Shown: positions 1 through 8,854, numbered from the stretch's first letter. The stretch is DNA of 64,000 nt from Anaerostipes hadrus ATCC 29173 = JCM 17467 (GCF_030296915.1 NZ_AP028031.1:2693501-2757500), one strand, 5' to 3'. Made by a program: numbers and translations. Notes: a model not told the origin generated them from the sequence alone.

Positions 1-276
1 GCCCATAAAGAGGCGGGTATTCTTGCTGACCTCTGCACCGCCGATCTGCGCTTTGGTATAGCCATAGCTGTAAATCAGGATACGGAGAAGAAAAACCACT
101 GCAATAATACCGGTCAGAGCCAGAACGCGGTTCATGTCAAATTGACCCGACCACAAAAACTGCATAACAGAGTAAAGCAGCATAAACAGGCTGCCGGAGA
201 GAAGTCCTTCCAGAACGGTTCCGCCGACACCAATATAGAAATTGCGGTTTTTTTTCAATACATCATGCTCATTCAT
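1..276 (-). CDS. ABC half-transporter, N-terminal fragment (runs off left edge)
   Basis: Only the first 92 codons are in the window. The reading frame starts at an ATG overlapping the stop of the upstream ABC half-transporter by 8 bases, with a good GGAGG-type ribosome site inside that gene's end. The visible part has a short charged N-terminus and two hydrophobic stretches, as expected for the membrane domain of an exporter-fold ABC protein. Paired half-transporters usually form heterodimers, so this is inferred to be the partner of the 587-residue protein before it. The ATPase domain cannot be seen. It is the last visible gene of the cargo operon. Confidence 0.8.
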   Translation of the reverse strand, partial: MNEHDVLKKNRNFYIGVGGTVLEGLLSGSLFMLLYSVMQFLWSGQFDMNRVLALTGIIAVVFLLRILIYSYGYTKAQIGGAEVSKNTRLFMG

Positions 277-2032
277 GCTGCTCGCCTCCCTCCAACTGAT
301 AAGTGATATTCCGGGCTGTCTCGTAGTCTTTCCACGCATTTCGATAGTAGGCGTTGTTCTTCCGAACTTCCTCATGGGTGCCAACGCTGGTAATTGTATG
401 ATTTTCCACCACAGCCACCCGGTTGCACATTTTCAAAGCACTCAAACGGTGTGCTACTACAATGACTGTTTTGCCTTTGCATAGATTTTGAATAGCTTTA
501 TCAATCTCCATCTGATTTTCCGGGTCAGAGGCACTTGTGGCCTCGTCCAAAATTAAGATAGGTGCATTTTTCAGAATTGCGCGGGCAATCGCAATCCGCT
601 GTTTTTCACCGCCGGAGAAGCGAGAGCCAAAGCTACCCACTTTCGTGTCATATCCATCTGGCAAGGACATGATAAAATCGTCAATCTGCGCCTCTTTTGC
701 AGCAGCCCGCACTTCTTCCAGAGTGGCGTTGCTGCCCATTCGGATATTTTCTAAAACGCTGTCACGGGTCAGGAATGTCTTTTGAAATACGATGGCTACA
801 TTTTTCAGAATGGTATCGTAGTCAAGCTCTTTGACATTTTTTCCACCAATCAGCACTTCGCCCTCCTGCACATCATAGAAGCGGGAGATCAGTTCAATCA
901 CAGTGCTTTTACCGGCACCAGACTGTCCCACAAGAGCCATGCGTTCCCCGTCATTGATTTTGAGGTTGACGCCTTGCAGTACATCGGTCTTGCCGTCATA
1001 GGAAAATCGGACATTGCGAAGTTCAATATCGTGATTTTGGGGAAAGTCCGTTCCACCCTCATAAATCGGAATATCCAGGATTTCTTTGGTCTTGGTAACA
1101 GCGTTCAGTACATTAGCAAAATTAGTCCCCAGTTCTTGCAGGGGGCGGATTTCCGTCAGATACATGGAACCTACATAGACGAACAGCAAAAATGCGCTGG
1201 CCGCCAGTGAGCCTTTGAGGAAAAACATTCCGCCGATTGGAACCATCAGCAACATCCCACATTCGATGATAACAACAAAGGCCGCATAAGGTGGCCCCAT
1301 GCGCCGGGAAGTTTCATTCCACATGGCGTTTTCTTCCTGGATAGCGTCTGAAAACTTTTGAAACGATTTGCTCCCCATGTTATAGGCTTTAATCAATTTC
1401 ATGCCGCTGATGTACTCAATCATAACCGAGTTCAGTGTGGTAATGGAGTGATTGGCCCGTTCCATCAGGTCATCCGTATTGCGGAACATCATCCCCATTA
1501 CAACAACAGCAAGGATCAGCGGAACCAGGGAAATCAATGCCAGAGGAATATTGACGGTCATCAGATAAATAAAGATGACTACCGGCCCCACCAGATAGCA
1601 CACAAGGTCAGGAAGGTTATGGGCCAGAAACAGCTCCAACTTTTCAATATCTTCATTCAGAACCGTTTTTATGTCCCCGGTGCGCCGTTCATTCAAGGCC
1701 CCTAAAGGCGCTCTGGCCATGTGTTCTGCAACCATGCAGCGCACTTTGAAAAGAGCGCCATAGGCCCCTTTGTGGGCTGCTACGCCGGAACAGCCAAACA
1801 GGGCAAACCGCAAAGTTACCGCCACTGCAATCATTACCACGGTATGTACAACAAGTTCCTGCGTGCAGGTATGATTGAAGGTGGCGTCCATCAGCCGGTA
1901 AATTCCAATGTAAGGGACGATAATGCAAAGACCGCTGACCGCCGATAGAAAAATTGCCAGGAACAGCCAGATTTTTTGCTCACCGGCCCAGTGGAGCAGC
2001 AAAGCTACTCTGTTTTCTTTTTTCTGTTTCAT
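269..2032 (-). CDS. ABC transporter, fused permease and ATPase (exporter fold)
   Basis: A 587-residue half-transporter with an N-terminal type-I exporter membrane domain (about residues 20-310, six hydrophobic segments) and a C-terminal ATPase. Visible ATPase motifs are Walker A GQSGAGKST near residue 371, the FSGGEKQR signature near 473, Walker B ILILDEATSASD, and the VAHR switch histidine. It lies 3 bases after the ECF ATPase gene and overlaps the next half-transporter gene. Exporter-fold pairs normally export lipids, peptides or drugs, but some (YbtPQ, IrtAB) import siderophores. The substrate is unknown. Operon position with an ECF importer suggests both act on the same compound. Confidence 0.9.
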   Translation of the reverse strand: MKQKKENRVALLLHWAGEQKIWLFLAIFLSAVSGLCIIVPYIGIYRLMDATFNHTCTQELVVHTVVMIAVAVTLRFALFGCSGVAAHKGAYGALFKVRCMVAEHMARAPLGALNERRTGDIKTVLNEDIEKLELFLAHNLPDLVCYLVGPVVIFIYLMTVNIPLALISLVPLILAVVVMGMMFRNTDDLMERANHSITTLNSVMIEYISGMKLIKAYNMGSKSFQKFSDAIQEENAMWNETSRRMGPPYAAFVVIIECGMLLMVPIGGMFFLKGSLAASAFLLFVYVGSMYLTEIRPLQELGTNFANVLNAVTKTKEILDIPIYEGGTDFPQNHDIELRNVRFSYDGKTDVLQGVNLKINDGERMALVGQSGAGKSTVIELISRFYDVQEGEVLIGGKNVKELDYDTILKNVAIVFQKTFLTRDSVLENIRMGSNATLEEVRAAAKEAQIDDFIMSLPDGYDTKVGSFGSRFSGGEKQRIAIARAILKNAPILILDEATSASDPENQMEIDKAIQNLCKGKTVIVVAHRLSALKMCNRVAVVENHTITSVGTHEEVRKNNAYYRNAWKDYETARNITYQLEGGEQHE

Positions 2033-2035
2033 AGA

Positions 2036-3508
2036 TCACCTCTCCTTTCCATCTGAAACAGAGAACAGCTCTCTCAATTTCGGGAGGGCATCCATTGTAA
2101 CTGGTACATCATCGGGCATTTCGCCCTCGTCAAAATGCAAGACACGAGAACAGGTACGGCAGACAAACTCAAAATCATGAGTGACAATGAAAATGACTTT
2201 TCCCATATCGGATAATCGTTGAATCAGTCCCGCCACCTGCGTCATACTGTCAAAGTCAAGACCGCTGGTCGGTTCATCAAATACAAGCAAGTCTTTCCCA
2301 CAAATCATGCTGACAGCTACAGCTACTCGTTGCTTTTGACCGCCAGAAAGCGTGTTTGGATGGCGCTCCCGATATGGGGTAAGGCCTAATTCCTCCAAAG
2401 TTGCATTTACCAGTGTTTGATCTGGATTGCGTATACCAAAGGAGCACTCTGCCTCCACGCTGTCAGCGAAAAGTTCATAATTCACATCCTGCATAACCAT
2501 GTAAGAGCGTTTCAGCCTTTCCTTACGCTCAATCGGCTCGCTTTCCCACAAAAATTGTCCATCGCAGTCTTTGTGAAGCCCACAGAGAGCGCGGGAAAAT
2601 GTAGTCTTTCCAGCTCCGTTGTGGCCGACCACACCAATCACTTCGCCCTTTCCGGCGGATAGCTCAATGTCATGCAAAATTGTTTGCTTCTTGTAACGGA
2701 GCGTCACATTCCGCAGCTCCAATACAGGGGGAGGCGCAGGCAAGTGGGCTTTTGGCGGGAATACCGCCTGTAGATCAACAGCTCGCAGCCCCATGTGTTC
2801 ACGATCAGGTTCAGATAGCTGCCAAAATTCTTCCGGGGTGTATATTCCTTTGATTTTTCCTTTTTCCAGATAAACAATTCGGTCAGCCAACTCCATCAGG
2901 TAGTACAGACGATGTTCCGCTATCAAAACTGTTTTGCCCTGTTTTTTTATCAGCCGCAAATGTTCCTTTAGTTCTTGGATCGAAGTCATATCCAGATTAG
3001 AGGATGGTTCATCCAATAGATAAATCTGTGGGTTCATGGCATAAACAGAAGCAAAAGCGATTTTCTGCTTTTCTCCGCCGGACAACTCAAAAATATTCCT
3101 GTTCCGTAGCTTTTGAATATGTAAATCTTCAGTTGTCTGCTCTACTCGCTCAGCCAATTTCTTAGGAGGGCGAGCTTCATTTTCAATTCCGAAGGCAATC
3201 TCGCTGTCTGTATCAACATTAAAAAACTGCGTCCGTGGATTTTGGAAAACGGAGCCGACCTTAGCGGCAATCTGATACATGGGGATATTGCTGATTTCCT
3301 GACCATCTACCAGCACACGGCCATGAAGCTCCCCCTGATAAAACTGAGGGATCAATCCATTCACCAGCCTTGTAATCGTTGTTTTTCCGCACCCGCTGCG
3401 GCCACAGAACAGGACGCATTCTCCGTCCGAAATTTTCAAATTGATGTCGCGCAGCCCACCATGTTCCTGCCCCGTATAGGAAAACGATACATTTTCAAAC
3501 TCAATCAA
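2036..3508 (-). CDS. ECF transporter ATPase with two fused ATP-binding domains
   Basis: Energises an energy-coupling-factor (group II) vitamin or metal importer. Two complete ABC ATPase domains lie in one chain: the first has GRSGCGKTT, LSGGEKQK and LLDEPSSNLD; the second has GHNGAGKTT, LSGGQKQR and FDEPTSGLD. Together they replace the usual EcfA1/EcfA2 pair, giving about 490 residues. The start is set at a TTG codon whose bases overlap the stop of the upstream EcfT-like gene as TTGA, with GGAGG eight bases before. An upstream in-frame ATG would add eight residues that cover the ribosome site. Tight overlap implies translational coupling with the T component. Confidence 0.88.
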   Translation of the reverse strand: MIEFENVSFSYTGQEHGGLRDINLKISDGECVLFCGRSGCGKTTITRLVNGLIPQFYQGELHGRVLVDGQEISNIPMYQIAAKVGSVFQNPRTQFFNVDTDSEIAFGIENEARPPKKLAERVEQTTEDLHIQKLRNRNIFELSGGEKQKIAFASVYAMNPQIYLLDEPSSNLDMTSIQELKEHLRLIKKQGKTVLIAEHRLYYLMELADRIVYLEKGKIKGIYTPEEFWQLSEPDREHMGLRAVDLQAVFPPKAHLPAPPPVLELRNVTLRYKKQTILHDIELSAGKGEVIGVVGHNGAGKTTFSRALCGLHKDCDGQFLWESEPIERKERLKRSYMVMQDVNYELFADSVEAECSFGIRNPDQTLVNATLEELGLTPYRERHPNTLSGGQKQRVAVAVSMICGKDLLVFDEPTSGLDFDSMTQVAGLIQRLSDMGKVIFIVTHDFEFVCRTCSRVLHFDEGEMPDDVPVTMDALPKLRELFSVSDGKER

Positions 3509-4230
3509 CCGATCACACCTCCTCGCACACATAATTCAAAAATCAGATAAGCTACGGCAACGGCCATGACGCCCCAATCGGAAATTCCGCATTTTATCTG
3601 GACAAGACAGGTGCGTGGATTGGGATTTTCAATTCCACGAGTGACAGAAGCAACAGAAAGATCATCCGCCGCTTTTGAAGCTGCCATCAATAAAGGCACA
3701 TAAATACACTCAACTGTCATGCCCGGATGTGTTAAAAAGCCCGCCAGAGATGGTGAAACATCTCTCATCCGCATAGCGTCTGTGATATAGCGCCAGTCCT
3801 CTTGAATAGTTGGAATGTACCGCAGCATAACTGCCATAGGAATTACTAACTTTTTGGGTGCGCGGACACGGTTCATAGCAGACAGGAACTCATTGACTTT
3901 TGTAGTAGTCAGAACAATCCCAGCCAAGGTTCCGCACGCATAGACCTTATGAAACAAGCCTAAAAAGGCAATAAACATTGTCCGCAGCGTGCCTGTCATT
4001 TCTGCCATGATCCAAACTGTCAGGGCACAGATGACTGCATAAAAGCATACAGCCTTAATGACATATTTCCACTTTCCAAAGAAAGCCCCCAATATCGCAA
4101 TCAGGATAACAAGGATAAATTGATATGCAAGTGAGGGCGCAAACATGGACGATAAAACACACATAAGAATAAGAAAGAGCTTGGCCCGTGGGTCGAGCCA
4201 AAGCTCTTTCTTGTGGCGTTTACCGCTCAT
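3505..4230 (-). CDS. ECF transporter T component (CbiQ/EcfT family)
   Basis: The 241-residue membrane protein joins the ATPases to the substrate-binding S component. It has hydrophobic stretches near residues 15-60, 70-130 and 215-235, and the cytoplasmic region has Ala-Arg-Gly-like coupling features of EcfT proteins (AASKAADDLSVASVTRGIE near residue 180). It overlaps the S component gene by four bases (ATGA) and the ATPase gene by four (TTGA), so the three are one translational unit. The family is clear; the transported molecule cannot be told from the T component. Confidence 0.87.
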   Translation of the reverse strand: MSGKRHKKELWLDPRAKLFLILMCVLSSMFAPSLAYQFILVILIAILGAFFGKWKYVIKAVCFYAVICALTVWIMAEMTGTLRTMFIAFLGLFHKVYACGTLAGIVLTTTKVNEFLSAMNRVRAPKKLVIPMAVMLRYIPTIQEDWRYITDAMRMRDVSPSLAGFLTHPGMTVECIYVPLLMAASKAADDLSVASVTRGIENPNPRTCLVQIKCGISDWGVMAVAVAYLIFELCVRGGVIG

Positions 4231-4838
4231 GCTGTAATACCTGCTTTTTCAAACTGCTTTTTCAACATTTTGCAGCCTACAAAAGCGCTGATTGCAGATG
4301 TAATGATAACAGCAGCAAACATGGCAATCAGGATGCCGGTATTTGCAGTTGCCTGCATGGTGTCGATGTAACTCTGTTCAGTTCCGTTTCCCAGCATGGT
4401 CTGTGCCCAGCCGTTGGGGTCAACAAAGAACACGATATATGAACCAGTGCCACCGAGAGAGAACAAGATATAAGACAGGCTGTTGAGTTTTTTGCTTTTG
4501 TACTGCCCTGCACCAGCAACAAAGTCCGCGACAATCGCCATGATCATGTAGCCCAATGCAAAAGCCCAGTGCATACCAGTCACGAACCAAATAATACCCA
4601 TGATAACGCCCATTATAGAAAGGCTCCAACGCTTATGTACTTTTGCAATCAGCAAAAGATAAATGGGGCCAGCAAGCAGCCCACCTCCTGCTGGCATGAA
4701 AAAAGTAAGTACAGGATTCGTTGCAAAAAAGACACCGCCCACCAATACAAAAACAAATAACAGCGCAGTAAAAATACCTGTTGTTACAAGGTCTTTCACT
4801 GTCAGACCTTTGTTCATAGAATTTACTTGATTACTCAT
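4227..4838 (-). CDS. ECF transporter S component, MptD/Trep_Strep family
   Basis: A 203-residue, very hydrophobic protein with about six membrane segments, resembling the MptD (Trep_Strep) family of putative ECF substrate-binding subunits. It is the first gene of the cargo operon and is read divergently from the AraC regulator, about 186 bases away. The S component sets substrate specificity, but this family has no firmly established ligand. The gene starts after a CAT-complement ATG with an AGGAGG ribosome site ten bases upstream. Co-transport with an exporter-fold ABC pair is unusual for vitamin ECF systems. Confidence 0.82.
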   Translation of the reverse strand: MSNQVNSMNKGLTVKDLVTTGIFTALLFVFVLVGGVFFATNPVLTFFMPAGGGLLAGPIYLLLIAKVHKRWSLSIMGVIMGIIWFVTGMHWAFALGYMIMAIVADFVAGAGQYKSKKLNSLSYILFSLGGTGSYIVFFVDPNGWAQTMLGNGTEQSYIDTMQATANTGILIAMFAAVIITSAISAFVGCKMLKKQFEKAGITA

Positions 4839-4890
4839 TTTGACCTCCTACCTTTCATTGTCTTGACTCGACAAGTGGTTTGTGATATTC

Positions 4891-4996
4891 TTCGGTTAGA
4901 TACCTCTAATCTTCGCCTAATACAATACGCATTTATCGAACAACATTCAATAGGTTCCGGCAATGTTCGTCTGTTCCTTTCAAAAGTTCGTCTAAT
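4891..4996. promoter_or_regulatory. Two pairs of direct repeats, likely AraC-type operator
   Basis: Four copies of a TTCG(Y)CTAAT-like word lie in the same orientation at 4891, 4912, 4966 and 4987. The copies at 4912 and 4987 differ by one base; the other two are degenerate. Within each pair the spacing is exactly 21 bases, two helical turns, as AraC-family proteins usually require. The pairs sit in the divergent gap between the ECF S gene and the AraC gene, so they are inferred to be that regulator's binding sites, controlling both sides. Confidence 0.55.
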
Positions 4997-5024
4997 CGTT
5001 GCAAAAAGGAGGCGGTCTGTTTTC

Positions 5025-5993
5025 ATGTCTGAAATTATTGACCAGTTTTATACACCGCTACTGATTGAACACGGTTTTATCCGTGACCCAGACAACCAGC
5101 AATATGGGGCATTAGGTGACTGCTGGAAACTTTCTCCCGAAGTTGGAGAAGGCACCTACTGGACTTATGGACAGAAAGACTTATATGATATTAAAATCCA
5201 TAACTTTTCCTTCCACGAAGATTTCATGTTGGAATGCTCAATGCCGGAATGTCTGAGTATCACTCGGTATGATTCTATTTCCGGGGAGGAATTATCTCCA
5301 TACCGTAGACTGTCTGCCGGTTGTATCAAAACATTTATTGGAGGCTACGCTCCATACAAGGCTTTGATACATAAAAATATTCCAATCCGTTCGGTTGGGA
5401 TTGAGATTGCACCGGCATATTATGAGGACTACCTGAAAAAACTGTACCCGGAGGCACAGATCAATCCTGTGGATGCATTTCGGAAGATCGACCAAACATC
5501 CGACTTTCCAGAAATGTCACGGTTACTCACAGAAATCAAAGACTATCGCGGGGAAGGGATTGCAGCAAAACTTTTTTATGAGGGTAAAGTTGCAGAAGCT
5601 GTTTCAATGGTGGTGGAATATCAGAAGAAACATCCTGATAAACCAGCCCATAAGCTCTCTCAACAGGATATTGAAAATCTCCAAATAGTTGCCGCTTATC
5701 TTAGCGATCACTATGCTTTTGATATTCCTCTGGAACGGCTAACACAGATTGCCTGCATGGGAACAACAAAGCTCAAAAGCTGTTTTAAGAAATACTACGA
5801 CTGCACCATCACGGAATATGTTCAACAGCGGCGCATGAGCCAAGCAGAATATCTGCTGGCATATACAGAGCTGACAGTCGGGCAAGTTGCCCAAACAGTA
5901 GGCTATTCCACTTCAAGCCGATTTGCAGAATTATTCCGAAAAAGCACGGGATTGTTGCCATTAGAGTACAGAAAAAACGCACAGCGAAAGTAA
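5025..5993 (+). CDS. AraC-family transcriptional regulator
   Basis: A 322-residue regulator with an N-terminal sensor region (about 1-220) of no recognised fold from sequence alone, and two C-terminal AraC helix-turn-helix motifs (about 225-320; the second contains VAQTVGYSTSSRFAELFRK). The HTH region resembles PchR/YbtA-type regulators that sense siderophores, which is a hint rather than proof. The start is the ATG preceded by AAAGGAGG nine bases away; the frame stays open another 66 codons upstream but covers the repeat-rich operator and lacks a ribosome site. It is divergent from the ECF/ABC cargo operon and most likely its activator. Confidence 0.88.
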   Translation: MSEIIDQFYTPLLIEHGFIRDPDNQQYGALGDCWKLSPEVGEGTYWTYGQKDLYDIKIHNFSFHEDFMLECSMPECLSITRYDSISGEELSPYRRLSAGCIKTFIGGYAPYKALIHKNIPIRSVGIEIAPAYYEDYLKKLYPEAQINPVDAFRKIDQTSDFPEMSRLLTEIKDYRGEGIAAKLFYEGKVAEAVSMVVEYQKKHPDKPAHKLSQQDIENLQIVAAYLSDHYAFDIPLERLTQIACMGTTKLKSCFKKYYDCTITEYVQQRRMSQAEYLLAYTELTVGQVAQTVGYSTSSRFAELFRKSTGLLPLEYRKNAQRK

Positions 5994-5998
5994 AATGA

Positions 5999-6025
5999 GC
6001 GCCAGAGGGAACTCTGGCGCTTGTA
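5999..6025 (+). terminator. Rho-independent terminator after the AraC gene
   Basis: A perfect 9-bp stem (GCGCCAGAG with CTCTGGCGC, 5999-6007 and 6012-6020) closes a GGAA loop just after the AraC stop. The T tract is weak and delayed (TTGTAAAATTTTT). The rest of the gap to 6271 shows nothing recognisable. Confidence 0.8.
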
Positions 6026-6271
6026 AAATTTTTCACCCACATTCTAGTCGGGCTTAGCCATGTGTTGTGGAATATATACGGAATGCATCGTCAATATTCC
6101 ACTGCTGCTTGCGGTTGTTACCAAGATAGTGAGAGCTCATCTGAACACAAAGTTTCCATTGCCCTTTTTCGTACCTAAACGAAGTAAGATTTCATGTGCA
6201 TGCTCATCACTGAATTTTTAGAATAATCTGTCCTAGCACGAAAGTAAATATGAATAGTTTCTAATAGTTTT

Positions 6272-7240
6272 TTAATAATATCCCCTTGTTTCCCGCCATC
6301 CTTTTACATACCACCTAATTCCAACATATACCAGTTGCACCAATAATAAGAGAAATAGCATATTGATCGGCAAAACTGTCTTTATCCAATCTCCAAAGTA
6401 GATTGCTATTTCCAGGCTTATAAGTGTTACCAGTATGGTAATCATATCCCAACAGCACTTCTTATATAACTCTGCAATCTTTATCTCTATAAATGCTACA
6501 AGTATTCCAGCACCCACCAAACATCCACCGCAGATCAGTATTCTTATCAGCCAATATACAATTCCGGCAACGACAGGATTGGATATTCCATTACTAATCT
6601 GTGCCATGTTCTTTCCTGTCAGTATAATCCACCCTGCAATGGTCTGTATAAAAGTGGCGATTGTATCAAAGAATACCACGCAATCAGAAATAAATATTTT
6701 TGACCGTATCATCTGAAAAAGAGTAGTTGATACGGAATACCATATCAGCAGAAACATCAATGCTTCATACATGGCTGTTTTTGTTTTATATCTGCCTGCC
6801 AGTTTTTCTCTCTGCGTATCATACTTTTCCTTGGCTTTCAGATAAGCTGTCAGGTTACAGTTCCCACACTTTTGATAGAGTACCGGCTTTTCAACCGGTA
6901 TCTCTACTTTTTTCTGATGAGAGAGTGCATAGTCCCGTTCCTGTTCTGCCTGCCTTAGCTTATCTTGACATTCCTCTGTCATGATTTCGGCAGCGTGCGT
7001 TTTCTCTTTCTCGCTCTGCAACAATTCTTTTGTTTTCCTCAAGTCGTTCTTTAAGGCTTGAATGTTCCCTGCTCTGTTCTCGCTGTTTAACCTCTCGTTC
7101 AAGGTCAGCGATTCGTCGAGCTGCACTTTCAGTTCCTCGATAGTCCGGTCTTTCTGGTCGAGTTCTTCCTGCATCTGCTCCGTCAGCAGTAGCAATTCTT
7201 CCAGTTGATCGTCGCTCTTTGAGTTTTCGTATTCTGTCAT
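6272..7240 (-). CDS. Coiled-coil membrane protein of the mobilization module
   Basis: A 322-residue protein whose first half (about 8-130) is a strongly charged coiled coil, followed by a CGNCN motif near residue 130 and then about four hydrophobic segments (about 165-185, 205-235, 240-265, 280-310). No enzyme motif is seen. Its first 281 bases overlap the end of the relaxase gene in a different frame. A GAGGG ribosome site lies just before the ATG, 18 bases after the stop of the smaller coiled-coil gene. It is probably a membrane partner of the relaxase during transfer, but that is inference from position only. Confidence 0.7.
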   Translation of the reverse strand: MTEYENSKSDDQLEELLLLTEQMQEELDQKDRTIEELKVQLDESLTLNERLNSENRAGNIQALKNDLRKTKELLQSEKEKTHAAEIMTEECQDKLRQAEQERDYALSHQKKVEIPVEKPVLYQKCGNCNLTAYLKAKEKYDTQREKLAGRYKTKTAMYEALMFLLIWYSVSTTLFQMIRSKIFISDCVVFFDTIATFIQTIAGWIILTGKNMAQISNGISNPVVAGIVYWLIRILICGGCLVGAGILVAFIEIKIAELYKKCCWDMITILVTLISLEIAIYFGDWIKTVLPINMLFLLLLVQLVYVGIRWYVKGWRETRGYY

Positions 7241-8681
7241 CTATATCCCTCGCTTTCTCTATCTGCTGTTCAATGTCAGTAATTCGCTGTTCTGTTTCTG
7301 CAATAGCCGATTCTCGCTGTTTAATCTCTGTGCTAATTCCTGCCATTGCTGATTTTCGTCTGTGAGTTTCTGTATCTGGTCTGTCTTTTCTTCCAGAAGC
7401 ATCAACAGTTCTTCTGTATCCGGTAAGATTTGTAGCAGCTCTGACAATTCTTTCTCTAATTGCTGCAATCGTTCTTCCTGCTCCTGAAAGCACATCAGCT
7501 TCTCGTCCTTTTCCTGTATCTCCTGAAGCATCTCTGCCATGATATTCTGCTGTTCCTCTATCTGTGTAATCATTGCTTCCATCATGGGAATTACTTCTTT
7601 GCTTTCTTCTAATGTCATTCAACCACTCCTTCCATATTGACAATGCACCGGATACCTTACCAAAGGTTGTGATTACCTTTTGCAGTAGTGCATTTTGTTT
7701 TTTAATCATCTGGTTTTCCTCTATCTTCCATGAACCATTCCATATCTGTCCGGTGAGATATTTTTCCTCAATCTTTCTTGCATCCGCACCCTCATGAATC
7801 GTAGGGATTTTTAATTTGCCCTGTCTTTCATAAGAGCGGTGGTCAATCTGATTGTCTATGGATAAATGCCGGTTACACATCCTAGCCCATTCGCTTCGCC
7901 ATAACTCACAATTCTTTGGATTACTCCAGCCGGTAGCATCGGTCAGAACACGTTTCCATTGTTTTCTGTTTCTTGCCCCGACTTTCTGTACTCCGTTTTC
8001 ATCAAGTACCGGAATACGGATTCCATGCCGGTCAGGATTTTTCTTATCCTGCCACCAGTCCGGGTGGGATTCATCAACCACGATATTTCCGTCAGTATCT
8101 CTGACAAAATCCCAGTCCTTGACTTCTTTGTTGCCCCATGAGTGATCTGGATTGAATGGTCGCATGGTTACAAGTAAATGCACATGTGGGTTCCCGTCGC
8201 CCTTATCGTGTATGCTCCAGTCGGCACACATTCCCTCGTCCACGAAAGTCTTTTGAATATATTCGGTTGTATAATCAATCTGTTCCTGTCTGCTCCATTC
8301 TTTCGGCAGGGAAAATTCAAATGAGCGTCCAAGCTGTGCATCTGCATTTTTTTCTATCTTCAATACCTCATTCCATAGACGCTGTTTCTGAAATGTGATT
8401 TTAAACTTTTCCAGTGCGGCATCTTTATCATCCGCTCTTTTATAACGGATAGACTGTTGAAACCTTTTTATATTTTCTTCCGGTACATGCAGCCATTCAG
8501 GAGGTGCATTTTCGCACATCATCAGACTGGTGTAGACGACTTCCTTTTTGGAAGTATAGTAACTGATTCTGCCTGTTTCCTCATTCTTCATCACATCTCC
8601 ATTAAGATATGCCGATGCGGATATGACAGATTTTCCTTTACTGCGCCCGACAATCTTTACTGTAAAGTGAAATATCGCCAT
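6960..8681 (-). CDS. mobL: MobA/MobL-family relaxase
   Basis: The enzyme nicks the element's oriT and pilots the strand during transfer. The 573-residue protein begins with the family's typical start (MAIFHFTVKIVGRSKGKS) and carries the relaxase metal-site motif HDKGDGNPHVHLL near residue 170. The C-terminal third (about 350-573) is Arg/Glu-rich coiled coil. The start is the ATG preceded by AAAGGGGGAATC; an upstream in-frame ATG lacks such a site. Its last ~660 bases are also read in another frame by two coiled-coil genes, each with its own ribosome site. The relaxase frame also looks coding there, so this may be true dual coding. Confidence 0.9.
   Translation of the reverse strand: MAIFHFTVKIVGRSKGKSVISASAYLNGDVMKNEETGRISYYTSKKEVVYTSLMMCENAPPEWLHVPEENIKRFQQSIRYKRADDKDAALEKFKITFQKQRLWNEVLKIEKNADAQLGRSFEFSLPKEWSRQEQIDYTTEYIQKTFVDEGMCADWSIHDKGDGNPHVHLLVTMRPFNPDHSWGNKEVKDWDFVRDTDGNIVVDESHPDWWQDKKNPDRHGIRIPVLDENGVQKVGARNRKQWKRVLTDATGWSNPKNCELWRSEWARMCNRHLSIDNQIDHRSYERQGKLKIPTIHEGADARKIEEKYLTGQIWNGSWKIEENQMIKKQNALLQKVITTFGKVSGALSIWKEWLNDIRRKQRSNSHDGSNDYTDRGTAEYHGRDASGDTGKGREADVLSGAGRTIAAIRERIVRAATNLTGYRRTVDASGRKDRPDTETHRRKSAMAGISTEIKQRESAIAETEQRITDIEQQIEKARDIDDRIRKLKERRSTGRIATADGADAGRTRPERPDYRGTESAARRIADLEREVKQREQSREHSSLKERLEENKRIVAERERENARCRNHDRGMSR
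7259..7618 (-). CDS. Small coiled-coil protein inside the relaxase gene
   Basis: A 119-residue, almost entirely coiled-coil protein rich in Glu, Gln and Leu heptads, with no recognised domain. It lies wholly within the C-terminal coding part of the relaxase, shifted by one base, and is preceded by AAGGAG eight bases before its ATG. It shares its frame with the larger coiled-coil membrane protein starting 18 bases later. The strong ribosome site and protein-like composition argue that it is expressed. Function is unknown; a relaxosome scaffold role is a guess. Confidence 0.6.
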   Translation of the reverse strand: MTLEESKEVIPMMEAMITQIEEQQNIMAEMLQEIQEKDEKLMCFQEQEERLQQLEKELSELLQILPDTEELLMLLEEKTDQIQKLTDENQQWQELAQRLNSENRLLQKQNSELLTLNSR

Positions 8682-8854
8682 GATACGATTCCCCCTTTCT
8701 GCCGTATCCGGCATTGATTTCCGACAGCATCTTCTTCTGGTTTGGCAGAAGTGAAGCTGTCGGAACGCCCTCTGCGCAAGAGTGCCCCCTGCGGCATGAG
8801 CAGGTCTGGCTGAAAGCCCCGCCGACGGAACGAGCCCGGCAAGCGTAAGCGCAG

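Noticed and set aside
4827..5024. Longer N-terminus for the AraC regulator
   Set aside because: The extra 66 codons cover the repeat-rich operator and have no ribosome site, whereas AAAGGAGG precedes the ATG at 5025.
6960..7618. Simple sequencing frameshift explaining the overlapping coiled-coil frames
   Set aside because: A shift would yield one fused frame, but the shifted frame has its own stop at 7259 and two ribosome sites, while the relaxase frame also stays coherent.
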